The position numbers and the translations under genes were made by a program. Below the pieces are notes generated by a model. The model was not told the origin of the DNA. It did no database searches and saw nothing but the letters and a program-made list of their open reading frames with translations. From positions 124,001 to 188,000 of the forward strand of contig CALUHO010000001.1 in the NCBI GenBank assembly GCA_944320465.1: a stretch of DNA of 64,000 nt, given 5' to 3'. Shown piece by piece: positions 54,751-62,087 of this stretch. Source of the stretch: an uncultured Bacteroidales bacterium. GTDB lineage: Bacteria; Bacteroidota; Bacteroidia; Bacteroidales; P3. Position 1 is the first letter of the stretch, and every line of letters starts with the position of its first letter.

Positions 54751-55115
54751 AGCATAAAAATGATTGATTTGTAAGTATTTTCGTGAATTTTTATTAGAAT
54801 ATTTGATATATTTTTTTTGAATATTTCAGAAATGGTAAATTGATTTAATCATTTGATATGTTTTTGTTTAATATGATTTTCATGCCCGAATGTTGTCTGA
54901 GTGTTGCCTGAGCGTCGTCTGAATGTTAAAACTGGCCATAAATCAGCTGGGGAGGCTTGTCTGTTTGCAGGGGATTGGTTTCCTTTGCAGAATGCAAGAA
55001 AGAGATTGATTCTTGGATAAGAAGATTGTTGGCGGAAAAGGGTAGCTGAAGCAGCTTGGCATTGCCTAACGCAAACATGGATTCGAATTTATGGACATGC
55101 ATTAAACCTTAGGAT
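54748..55115. other. AT-rich intergenic region with triple 11-bp repeat
   Basis: The left half is very AT-rich with several TTTG tracts but no strict promoter match. The right half holds three tandem 11-bp repeats, described separately, ~190 bp before the lipoprotein start. It lies between divergent genes and must contain the promoter of the lipoprotein/kinase operon. Confidence 0.5.
54892..54924 (+). promoter_or_regulatory. Three tandem 11-bp repeats, possible regulator binding site
   Basis: GTTGTCTGAGT, GTTGCCTGAGC and GTCGTCTGAAT follow each other without gaps, consensus GTyGyCTGArY. A period of 11 bp places each unit on the same face of the helix. LytTR-type regulators bind short direct repeats with such spacing, and a LytTR-like gene is encoded in this locus, so an autoregulatory site is a reasonable guess. 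Confidence 0.5.
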
Positions 55116-55622
55116 ATGAAAAAGCTTATACTTTTGTTTTTGGTGGGCAGTGTCGTGCTGGCGGCTTTCGTCTCTTGTTCCGAAGAGGAAGCTGTTGTTG
55201 CCCGCAAGGGATATGTTCCGGCAGTGGCTGTTGCCTTGGATCGGGATTCCCATGCAAAGGGGGGAGGCGGGTACTGGCTACAGACCAAGGCGGGTCATAC
55301 AAAGGAAGAATGTGGTGGAAACTGTTATAAGGGAGGGCATAAAGATTGTCATGGATTCGGGAATTTATGCGATTTGGTCGGGGCGATAGAATTGGATCCC
55401 CCTCTATCTAAAGGTCCGGCTGTTTATAGTGCCATGGCTCGGTATCCCGAGGATTTTTCTGATGAAGAGGTGTTCCTCATGCCAGCCCGGTCTTTTGCGG
55501 TCGAGGGGGAGGATGAGTGGCTCAACGTTCCCCGGCAGGTATTTGAGCGGGATCCGGCTACCCGCTGTTTCCGTATCCAAGGGATAACGTTCACAAAAGA
55601 GCCATTGTATATAAATGAATAG
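55116..55622 (+). CDS. Small cysteine-rich lipoprotein of unknown function
   Basis: 168 residues. MKKLILLFLVGSVVLAAFVS followed by C21 and SEEE looks like a lipoprotein signal with acidic residues after the cysteine. The mature part has a Cys/His cluster (HTKEECGGNCYKGGHKDCHG, then FGNLC) with four cysteines and three histidines in ~28 residues, suggesting disulphides or metal binding. The C-terminal ~80 residues are ordinary mixed sequence (YSAMARYPEDFSDEEVFLMP). I do not recognise a family. It is followed by a sensor kinase on the same strand, so it may be a signal input for it. Confidence 0.75.
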   Translation: MKKLILLFLVGSVVLAAFVSCSEEEAVVARKGYVPAVAVALDRDSHAKGGGGYWLQTKAGHTKEECGGNCYKGGHKDCHGFGNLCDLVGAIELDPPLSKGPAVYSAMARYPEDFSDEEVFLMPARSFAVEGEDEWLNVPRQVFERDPATRCFRIQGITFTKEPLYINE

Positions 55623-55666
55623 AGGGCTTGGGGCCGATAACCAAAACCGTGCATAAGGTGGATAGG

Positions 55667-56719
55667 ATGGGGATGTCCAAAGGGAGATTGCTTGTTTATG
55701 TATTGCTTTATGTTGCCGGGTGGTTTGTCTTTTATTGGTACTGGCGGCTGCATAATTTTTTACGGTCTTTCACAAGTCCGGAGATGGAGCATAATTCCTT
55801 CTGGATTGTCTTTGCCGCTGTCAATGTCTTTGTTTTCTTTGTGGCCAGGTGTTTGTATCGGCCTGAGACCATCAAGAAGTTTGTCCTGAGTACGTTGCTG
55901 TTGCTGCTGTCGGCCACGGTTGCGGAATATTTCTATGTAATACCTACGATCTTGTCACACTACCACCCTCGCGATCCGGCTAATGCTGCTGTATTTTTGA
56001 GAGAAGTCAGGTTCTTGACTTTTATCGGCATCTTGGTGCGGGATTTCATCATCTTTTCGCTGATTTTGCTGGGGCGTCTTTACCGGGATGCGCTGGGTTA
56101 CAATAAGATCAAGAAGGAAAAACAGGCGGTGGAGAAGCGCAATGCCGACTTGCAGTTTCGGAATTGCCAGTATATGGAGCATGAACATTTCACTAATAAT
56201 GCCTTGGCTTCTTTGGCGGGCATGGGCAGTGTTCTGCCGGAGGACGGAAGAAAGGATTTTTTTCTGCTGTTAGACATCCAGCGTTACAGTTTTTCCAAGA
56301 TTCAGGAGGATTTTGTGCCTGTAGCGGAGGAGATTCGTTTTGTCGGCACGCTGTTGCGTTACTACAGTTCCCGGTATCCGGGCTTGGAAGTCGTTTGCGA
56401 TATGGATACGGAGGATGTTCCTCCTTATTCCATCCCTCCTTTGCTCACGGAGATTCCTGTGTCCAATATGTTCAAGCATGGCATTACCGAGGCGGGGAAA
56501 GGCAGGATGGAGGTCGATTTTGTCCTGAGCGACCCTTTGTATTTCAAGATGGTTTGCCGGAATCGCATCCGGGAAGATTTGGTCCTTTTTGACAATCCGG
56601 CATCTAAGGGGATTTCCATTTTGCAGGACAGGCTCGATATTTTGTACGGGAAGTCGGCATCGTTCACTTTGGAGAGGGAGAATGATGAAATGGTGGCTGT
56701 GCTTAAAATTCCTTTTTGA
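55667..56719 (+). CDS. LytS-like (HPK8-type) sensor histidine kinase
   Basis: 350 residues from the ATG at 55667; a TTG 39 bp upstream is possible but weak. About four hydrophobic segments fill residues ~8-145, then a coiled stretch (KIKKEKQAVEKRNADLQFRN). The H box is EHEHFTNNAL with H174, a variant of the PHFLFNTLN motif of this family. IPPLLTEIPVSNMFKHGI matches the N box (PPLLLQPLVENAIKHG) with Ser for Glu before the Asn. The last block GISILQDRLDILYG replaces the usual GLxNVRERLxLLYG; the glycine-rich loop is weak, so catalytic strength is uncertain. It starts 44 bp after the lipoprotein gene and its last 17 bp overlap the convergent regulator gene. Confidence 0.82.
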   Translation: MGMSKGRLLVYVLLYVAGWFVFYWYWRLHNFLRSFTSPEMEHNSFWIVFAAVNVFVFFVARCLYRPETIKKFVLSTLLLLLSATVAEYFYVIPTILSHYHPRDPANAAVFLREVRFLTFIGILVRDFIIFSLILLGRLYRDALGYNKIKKEKQAVEKRNADLQFRNCQYMEHEHFTNNALASLAGMGSVLPEDGRKDFFLLLDIQRYSFSKIQEDFVPVAEEIRFVGTLLRYYSSRYPGLEVVCDMDTEDVPPYSIPPLLTEIPVSNMFKHGITEAGKGRMEVDFVLSDPLYFKMVCRNRIREDLVLFDNPASKGISILQDRLDILYGKSASFTLERENDEMVAVLKIPF

Positions 56720-57563
56720 AAAGGTGTTCCTTGTGATGTTTGATTCTTTGGTCGAATTGCCTTATCGCTTCTTTGATATCCTGTTGGAGCCGGATTGGGA
56801 TTGCAATCCTTAGTTTCTCGGTGGCGTAGGTCGGGTTGCGGGGTATGATGTTTTTGAATCCATCGGTGGTGGTGTTCAAGAGGTTGGCGATGCCGCTTCG
56901 TCCGATTCGGAGGCAAATTCCCGGGCATAGGCTGTCTATCTCTTCAAACAATTCCCCGATGGTGGTATTGGGCATGATGAAGGGTTTTGGGGAATAGAGG
57001 CAATGCACGCTCAACCCCCGGAAGAGACGATTGGGACTTGCCATGATGAGCTGGCTTATGGGGATGCGGACGGGGACCAAGCTGTGGTCGTCTTTCGTTC
57101 TGTAGAGCGTCAGTTTCTGTTCTTGTGCATTCTGGAACAGTTTTGTTGTGTGGGAATATTCTTGGCTGTTTGTTTCTTGGCGTTGTTTGTATTTGACGTA
57201 AAGGTTCAGCAGTACTTGGAGGAGCTTGGGCGTGAGTGGTTTGTTGAGGGTGCCGATGACGGAGGCCTTCTCCCGTACAAAAGGAAAGCTTTGCCCCACG
57301 TAGACCGGATAGCCTGATATCAGGCAGAGGGGGATGTCATCGGGAAACTCCGCGATGCGGTGGTAGGTCAGTTGCTGGCCGGGGAATTCGATGTCGGAGA
57401 TGATCAGATCCGGGTAGTGGTTCTGAAGGTAGGCGAGGGCATTGTCGATGGTGTTGAAAGAATCGTCTACATGGAATAAGTCCGATTTATTGAAGATATC
57501 TTTCATGGCGAGCATGGCTTGCGGGTCGTCATCGATTAGTATGCAGTGTATCTTGCGGGACAT
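56703..57563 (-). CDS. Response regulator with receiver and divergent LytTR-like DNA-binding domain
   Basis: 286 residues from the ATG at 57563 (an upstream TTG is less likely). The receiver domain has the acidic triad D11-D13 (ILIDDDP), the phospho-acceptor D57 (LIISDIEFPG), S83 and K108 (GTLNKPLTP). The C-terminal ~100 residues show the LytTR pattern in weak form: VRIPISQLIMASPN, TTIGELFEEIDSLCPGICLR, IGRSGIANLLNT, corresponding to the LRIHRSYIVN core. It converges with the LytS-like kinase and overlaps its 3' end by 17 bp, an unusual arrangement for a cognate pair. Confidence 0.8.
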   Translation of the reverse strand: MSRKIHCILIDDDPQAMLAMKDIFNKSDLFHVDDSFNTIDNALAYLQNHYPDLIISDIEFPGQQLTYHRIAEFPDDIPLCLISGYPVYVGQSFPFVREKASVIGTLNKPLTPKLLQVLLNLYVKYKQRQETNSQEYSHTTKLFQNAQEQKLTLYRTKDDHSLVPVRIPISQLIMASPNRLFRGLSVHCLYSPKPFIMPNTTIGELFEEIDSLCPGICLRIGRSGIANLLNTTTDGFKNIIPRNPTYATEKLRIAIPIRLQQDIKEAIRQFDQRIKHHKEHLFKKEF

Positions 57564-57635
57564 GGTATGTTTGCTGGGCAATGGGTATGAAAATTCTGGT
57601 TCAGGGCATGGTTTCCGGTATCTATGCTGTTGGGT

Positions 57636-57974
57636 TCAGCCGCCGGCGCGTTTGAATCGGTAGCCTTCCTTGGCGAGGATGTCGCAGGCCTTGTCCCGAA
57701 CATCGCCTTGCAGGATGATCTCCCCGTCCTTGACCGAGCCGCCTATGCCGCAGCGGTTCTTGAGCAGCTTGCCCAAGGCTTCCAAATCGGCAGTGGCTCC
57801 TATGAAACCTCGAATCAAGGTCACAGTCTTGCCTCCCCGGCCTTTGGCGTCGCGCAGGACGCGCAAGTCCTGGCGGGAGGGTTCCAAGGTCTCGGCTTCG
57901 GGTTCTTCTTCGTATCGGTATTGGAAGTCGGGGTCGGTGGAATAGACCACGCCCACAGGTCGTTTCTTGTTCAT
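57636..57974 (-). CDS. SUI1/YciH-type translation initiation factor homologue
   Basis: 112 residues of the bacterial eIF1/SUI1 family. The N-terminal ~35 residues are a flexible acidic arm (DPDFQYRYEEEPEAETLEPS). The SUI1 fold follows: QDLRVLRDAKGRGGKTVTLI, a loop RGFIGATADLEALGKLLKNR, then CGIGGSVKDGEIILQGDVRD and KACDILAKEGYRFKRAGG. In E. coli YciH affects initiation fidelity; the role here is inferred by family only. It stands alone between the LytTR regulator and glycyl-tRNA synthetase. Confidence 0.92.
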   Translation of the reverse strand: MNKKRPVGVVYSTDPDFQYRYEEEPEAETLEPSRQDLRVLRDAKGRGGKTVTLIRGFIGATADLEALGKLLKNRCGIGGSVKDGEIILQGDVRDKACDILAKEGYRFKRAGG

Positions 57975-58101
57975 GGATGTTTTGGGTGATTTGTTTCTTG
58001 CAGGCTCTTGTGGCGCGGAAGAAGAAACAGTCTCGCCAGGCCTGTTGGTATTATGGAGCGAAAGTACGAAATTTTTGCTTTGCAGATGAGTCAGTGTTTT
58101 T

Positions 58102-58122
58102 CAAAGTCTGATGATCCGTTTG
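58102..58122. repeat. REP-like hairpin, copy 5 (degenerate)
   Basis: CAAA/TTTG stem with loop GTCTGATGATCCG. Most of the stem is lost, but the loop is recognisable. Its right arm supplies the TTTG used as -33 box of the glyQS promoter. Confidence 0.45.
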
Positions 58123-58149
58123 GGTTTAAGCGGATTCTCGCTAATTTTG
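58119..58149 (+). promoter_or_regulatory. Complete Bacteroidetes promoter for glyQS
   Basis: TTTG at 58119-58122, a 19-bp spacer, and TAATTTTG at 58142-58149. Both boxes and the spacing fit the consensus. Predicted leader ~80 nt, containing a CTTGCG/CGCAAG hairpin at 58157-58172. Confidence 0.7.
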
Positions 58150-58235
58150 CAGTTTGCTTGCGAAAGCGCAAGTGATAAAGGCAAGGGGGATGCCGAATCC
58201 GTTTCTCTTGCTAGACATATAAAAGACATTGTATT

Positions 58236-59753
58236 ATGGCTAATCACGAAGAACAGTTCAAGAAATTGGTATCCCATGCCAAGGAATATGGGTTCATTTT
58301 TCCCTCCAGCGAAATCTACGACGGCCTTGCGGCGGTCTACGACTACGGCGAATACGGTTCGGAACTCAAGAAAAATATCCGCGATTATTGGTGGAAAAGC
58401 ATGGTGCAGATGCACGAGAACATTGTCGGCATCGACTCCTCCATTTTCATGCACCCCACTATCTGGAAGGCTTCCGGTCATGTGGATGCTTTCAACGACC
58501 CGATGATTGACAACAAGGATTCCAAGAAGCGTTACCGTGCCGACCAGCTGGTTGAGGATTATTGCGCCAAATTGGAGGCCAAGATCGAGAAGGAAGTGGA
58601 AAAGGCGGCCAAGAAATACGGCGATGCCTTCAACAAGGAAGAGTTCATGAGCACCAATGGGCGGGTGCTGGAGCATGCCAAGCGGATTCAGGAGATTTCC
58701 CATCGGATGAACCACGACTTGGAAGTGAACGATCTGGCCGACCTCAAGAAACTGATTGAGGAATTGGAGATTGCCTGCCCGGTTTCCGGTTCGCGCAACT
58801 GGACCGACATCCGTCAGTTCAACCTGATGTTTTCCACCAAGGTGGGTTCGGTGAGCGAGGATGCCAACACGATTTACTTGCGGCCTGAGACTGCGCAGGG
58901 GATTTTTGTCAATTTCCTCAACGTGCAGAAGACGGGGCGCATGAAGATTCCGTTCGGCATCGCGCAGACGGGCAAGGCTTTCCGTAACGAGATTGTGGCT
59001 CGGCAGTTCATCTTCCGGATGCGGGAATTCGAGCAGATGGAGATGCAGTTCTTCTGTGCGCCCGGCACGGAGATGGAATGGTTCGACTACTGGAAGAAGG
59101 AACGGATGCGTTGGCATCTGAGCTTGGGAATGCCGGCGGAGAACTACCGTTTCCACGACCACGAGAAGCTGGCGCATTATGCCAATGCGGCTACCGATAT
59201 CGAGTTCAATTTCATGTTCGGCTTCAAGGAACTGGAAGGGATCCATTCGCGTACCGATTACGACTTGGGCCGTCATCAGGAGTTCAGCGGCAAGAAGTTG
59301 CAGTATTTCGATACCGAACGCAACGAAAGCTATGTGCCTTACGTGGTGGAGACTTCGATCGGGCTTGACCGCATGTGCCTCGCGGTGATGAGCCAGGCTT
59401 ATACGGAAGAGAAGCTGGAGGATGGCAGCGAACGGGTGGTGATGAAGATTCCGGCCAAGATCGCCCCTTACAAGGTGGCTATCCTGCCTTTGGTCCGCAA
59501 GGACGGGATGCCGGAGAAGGCTCGCGAGATCCTGCATTCGTTGCAGCCGCTGTTCATGTGCCAGTACGATGAAAAGGATACGATTGGCCGCCGTTACCGC
59601 CGTCAGGATGCCATTGGCACGCCTTTCTGCGTCACGGTGGATACCGATACCTTGAACGGGGATACGGTGACGGTCCGCAATCGCGACACGATGCGGCAGG
59701 AACGTATCGGGGTGAAGGAAATTGCCGGATATCTGGCGGAAAAGATGGCCTAA
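58236..59753 (+). CDS. glyQS: Glycyl-tRNA synthetase (dimeric, eukaryote/archaea-like type)
   Basis: 505 residues; charges tRNA-Gly with glycine using ATP. It starts with FKKLVSHAKEYGFIFPSSEI and YDGLAAVYDYGEYGSELKKN, the class II GlyRS opening. Motif 2 is in GKAFRNEIVARQFIFRMREF (~248-267) and motif 3 is SIGLDRMCLAVM (374-385). The anticodon-binding domain occupies ~395-500 (KIAPYKVAILPL, YRRQDAIGTPFCVTVD). It is the single-chain homodimeric type normal for Bacteroidota. A good promoter lies ~90 bp upstream. Confidence 0.97.
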   Translation: MANHEEQFKKLVSHAKEYGFIFPSSEIYDGLAAVYDYGEYGSELKKNIRDYWWKSMVQMHENIVGIDSSIFMHPTIWKASGHVDAFNDPMIDNKDSKKRYRADQLVEDYCAKLEAKIEKEVEKAAKKYGDAFNKEEFMSTNGRVLEHAKRIQEISHRMNHDLEVNDLADLKKLIEELEIACPVSGSRNWTDIRQFNLMFSTKVGSVSEDANTIYLRPETAQGIFVNFLNVQKTGRMKIPFGIAQTGKAFRNEIVARQFIFRMREFEQMEMQFFCAPGTEMEWFDYWKKERMRWHLSLGMPAENYRFHDHEKLAHYANAATDIEFNFMFGFKELEGIHSRTDYDLGRHQEFSGKKLQYFDTERNESYVPYVVETSIGLDRMCLAVMSQAYTEEKLEDGSERVVMKIPAKIAPYKVAILPLVRKDGMPEKAREILHSLQPLFMCQYDEKDTIGRRYRRQDAIGTPFCVTVDTDTLNGDTVTVRNRDTMRQERIGVKEIAGYLAEKMA

Positions 59754-60041
59754 GGCGAATTTTCCGGCTTGCCTGTGTTGTCGGCAGCGTGTTTGTTTGT
59801 GTGTTTTGGCGGTGGGTTTGTCGATAGGCGAGCGATTGCCGGCGGTTGGTTCCGGGCTTGCTGGATGCTTGTTTGCGGAATGTGAGTTCGCGTTGCGGTA
59901 GGCGGCGCGGTGCGGCTTGGAATCAGGTTTTATGGCCTGGGGAGCGGCACCGCGCCGTTTTTGTCTGGTTTGGATTTGTGACAAGAGATGAGAGCTTTTG
60001 GTTTGGATTTGTATCATGGCAATTGGTGATTGGTTTTGGAT
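59754..60041. other. Intergenic region between glyQS and the nuclease/phosphatase gene
   Basis: 288 bp rich in G and T on the plus strand. It contains short repeats of the type TTTGGATTTGT (59967-60013). I see no gene, clear terminator or promoter. Confidence 0.4.
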
Positions 60042-61241
60042 ATGAAACAATTGCGGCGTTTTATCAGGGTGGCTTTATGGGGGGCGGCCGTCGTGTTTGC
60101 TGCTTTTATTGTGTTCCTGCTGGCGGCAGTAGCAAATGATTACCGTCCGGAAGATTGCGAAACGGTTTATGCCTATGCGGTGGATGAGGGCGATGCCGGT
60201 TTGGCATGTGTTTCTCGTCGAGGAATCTGGGATGATGTGGATTCGGCGGCTGTTGTTCGGTTGGGATGCGATGCCCAGGACGGGGAAGATGCCTTGGGTT
60301 CGTCGCACTCTGAAGCGGTGGTTGAAAATGATGCGGTGCAAATTGATGATAACTTGAAAATTGTGACTTGGAATATTGGTTATGGCGGCCTCGGCAGCAA
60401 TATGGATTTCTTTTACGATGGCGGCACTCGGATTAGGGATACGAAGGCACGGACCTTGGAAAATCTGGAAGGTGTCTTGGCGGAAATGAAAGCCATGGAT
60501 GCCGATATTTACCTCTTGCAGGAAGTGGATGAGTGTTCCCGGCGGACATACCGGATAAACGAGTTGGCTATGCTGCAAGCGGTATTCCCGGAATATCACC
60601 TGTATTTTGCCTGTAATTACCGCTCGTTCTTTGTCCCGATACCTTTGCGTTCGCCCATGGGCAAAGTGGCCAGCGGCCTGGTCATCCTGAGCCGTTACCG
60701 GGCGGAAAAGGTGGAGAGGCTGGCTTATCCGTCCCGTTTCCCTTTTCCAGTCAGCCTGTTCAATCTGAAGCGATGCCTGTTGGCGGCTACGTTCCGCTTG
60801 CCTGACGGGGGGCTGCTGGCGGTAGGCAATACCCATAATACCGCTTACGATGCCGGCGGGATGCGTGAACAGGAAACGGGGTTCCTGGCTTCTTGGATTG
60901 ACAGCCTGCAAAGCCAGGGCGTGAAAGTGTTGGTCGGCGGCGATTGGAACCAGTATCCGCCCGCCTATGTGCCCGGAGAAGACGAGACGGCCAATCCGCA
61001 TTTTTCCGTGGCTCCTTTGCGGTTTTCGGCTTTCGATGCCAACGGGCGCATAGTCTATGATTCTTCAGGTAAAACCTTGCGGTATTTGGATAAGCCTTAT
61101 AGTCGGAATTCCACGCTTACGGTGACGGATTATTTCTATGTGTCGCATTCGCTTTCTTCAAGCGATGCCCGTCTGTGCGGGAACGTCGGCTTCTCCTGTA
61201 GCGACCATCGCCCGGTGTGCATCACGGTATATCCGGACTGA
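60042..61241 (+). CDS. Membrane-anchored endonuclease/exonuclease/phosphatase family protein
   Basis: 399 residues from the ATG at 60042. One N-terminal transmembrane helix (FIRVALWGAAVVFAAFIVFL) is followed by a linker and the EEP domain from ~105. Catalytic residues are in place: N111 (KIVTWNIGYGG), E161 (YLLQEVDE), D301 and N303 (VGGDWNQ), D388 and H389 (CSDHRPV). The domain is close to those of phosphodiesterases and sphingomyelinase-like enzymes rather than to DNA-repair ExoIII, but the substrate cannot be told. The helix should hold the catalytic part outside the inner membrane. It is a stand-alone gene. Confidence 0.88.
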   Translation: MKQLRRFIRVALWGAAVVFAAFIVFLLAAVANDYRPEDCETVYAYAVDEGDAGLACVSRRGIWDDVDSAAVVRLGCDAQDGEDALGSSHSEAVVENDAVQIDDNLKIVTWNIGYGGLGSNMDFFYDGGTRIRDTKARTLENLEGVLAEMKAMDADIYLLQEVDECSRRTYRINELAMLQAVFPEYHLYFACNYRSFFVPIPLRSPMGKVASGLVILSRYRAEKVERLAYPSRFPFPVSLFNLKRCLLAATFRLPDGGLLAVGNTHNTAYDAGGMREQETGFLASWIDSLQSQGVKVLVGGDWNQYPPAYVPGEDETANPHFSVAPLRFSAFDANGRIVYDSSGKTLRYLDKPYSRNSTLTVTDYFYVSHSLSSSDARLCGNVGFSCSDHRPVCITVYPD

Positions 61242-61302
61242 ACTGGCTGTTTCTCTTCATATACATTCGTTGGTAGGAAAATCGCTTCCATACGCAGGTT
61301 TC

Positions 61303-61508
61303 AGAAGCTGTTTAAAATTTCTTGCCATCCTGAAAAGGTTGAATTTTCAAGGACCGGTTTCAGGATTTTGTCTGCCCATCGGGGGCTATTTGGGGTCTGG
61401 CTTGCGTTTTTCGCGTCAGATAGCTGGGCTATCCTCCTTTGAAAAACGCGGCGCCATCCCTCGAAATCCCCTCCCGATGGCCTGAACAAATAAATTTGAA
61501 CAGCTTCT
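61303..61508 (+). mobile_element. 206-bp MITE-like element, copy 2
   Basis: Ends AGAAGCTGTTTAAAATTT and AAATTTGAACAGCTTCT; same length, orientation and nested palindromes as copy 1 at 45909-46114. Its right end lies on the stop codon of a decayed gene, so the insertion cut or closely followed that gene's 3' end. Confidence 0.85.
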
Positions 61509-61720
61509 CAATAGTTTTGGAAAATCCAATAACCGATCTTATTGCTTCCGTGCCGACGGATAATAGTGGCATTGCGTGGCAAGGCTATGTGTTTTTTAGC
61601 CATCCTGTCTGAAATTCCCATGCGGTTCCCGGTTCCAGTGGCAGTGAGCCATGGATTTCCCCTGATAAGTGCAAGGATATCCCACGTTGTGTCTGCCTGT
61701 TGCGTACTTGATTCTATTTT
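61508..61720 (-). pseudogene. C-terminal winged-helix remnant of an AlbA_2/RecG-like protein
   Basis: On the minus strand the frame between a TAA and the TGA at 61508 reads ILALIRGNPWLTATGTGNRM, GISDRMAKKHIALPRNATII and RRHGSNKIGYWIFQNY. This is the small C-terminal winged helix (NPxIT...MGISDR..KKHI...IIRxGSxKxGYW) found in AlbA_2 (Schlafen-like) ATP-binding regulators and RecG-like helicases. There is no start codon and the main body is missing. The MITE adjoins its end. Confidence 0.6.
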
Positions 61721-61799
61721 TTAACCTTGTCAATTTTTAGAGGACAGTAGTGAAAAGCAGTTTATTGTCAAAACTTGAGTAGTTTTGGCGAGCAATCAT

Positions 61800-61807
61800 T
61801 ATATTTG
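61800..61807 (+). promoter_or_regulatory. -7 box upstream of the regulator/methyltransferase cluster
   Basis: TATATTTG matches TAnnTTTG and is ~45 bp before the ATG at 61852, which supports that ATG as the original start of the regulator gene. The -33 box is weak. Confidence 0.45.
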
Positions 61808-61851
61808 CAGATATAGCGAATTATTATTGCACGTATGCAATACGTTTTAAT

Positions 61852-62087
61852 ATGGGAGCAAAAAGATAAACCGGCTAAAAATAGTATTGGTAGAACAAGG
61901 GAAAACCGGGAAATGGCTGGCGGAACAGTTAGGAAAGAACGAGGCGACCGTTCCGCGCTGGTGTTCCAATGCGACCCAGCCTTCATTGGAAATGCTGATG
62001 AAGATAGCGGAAATTTTGGAAGTGAACGCAAAGGATTTGATTAACAAGGGCAAATTCGATTCATTGATATGGCTAATAAGAATCTGA
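61852..62087 (+). pseudogene. XRE-family HTH regulator, frameshifted near its start
   Basis: From the ATG at 61852 translation gives MGAKR and then a stop. One added A in the A-rich tract at 61861-61868 would join MGAKR to INRLKIVLVEQGKTGKWLAE and the rest (QLGKNEATVPRWCSNATQPS, LEMLMKIAEILEVNAKDLIN), a standard ~75-residue XRE helix-turn-helix protein. Without repair, translation could only start at the TTG at 61887, losing part of helix 1. Such regulators often control restriction-modification genes. Its end overlaps the methyltransferase start by 19 bp. A recent mutation, a phase-variable tract or a sequencing error are all possible. Confidence 0.65.

Noticed and set aside
58101..60050. 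Open frame of 649 codons on the minus strand, antisense to glyQS
   Set aside because: The plus strand encodes an unmistakable glycyl-tRNA synthetase. The antisense frame is His/Arg/Leu-rich without any domain and reflects codon bias in a GC-rich gene.
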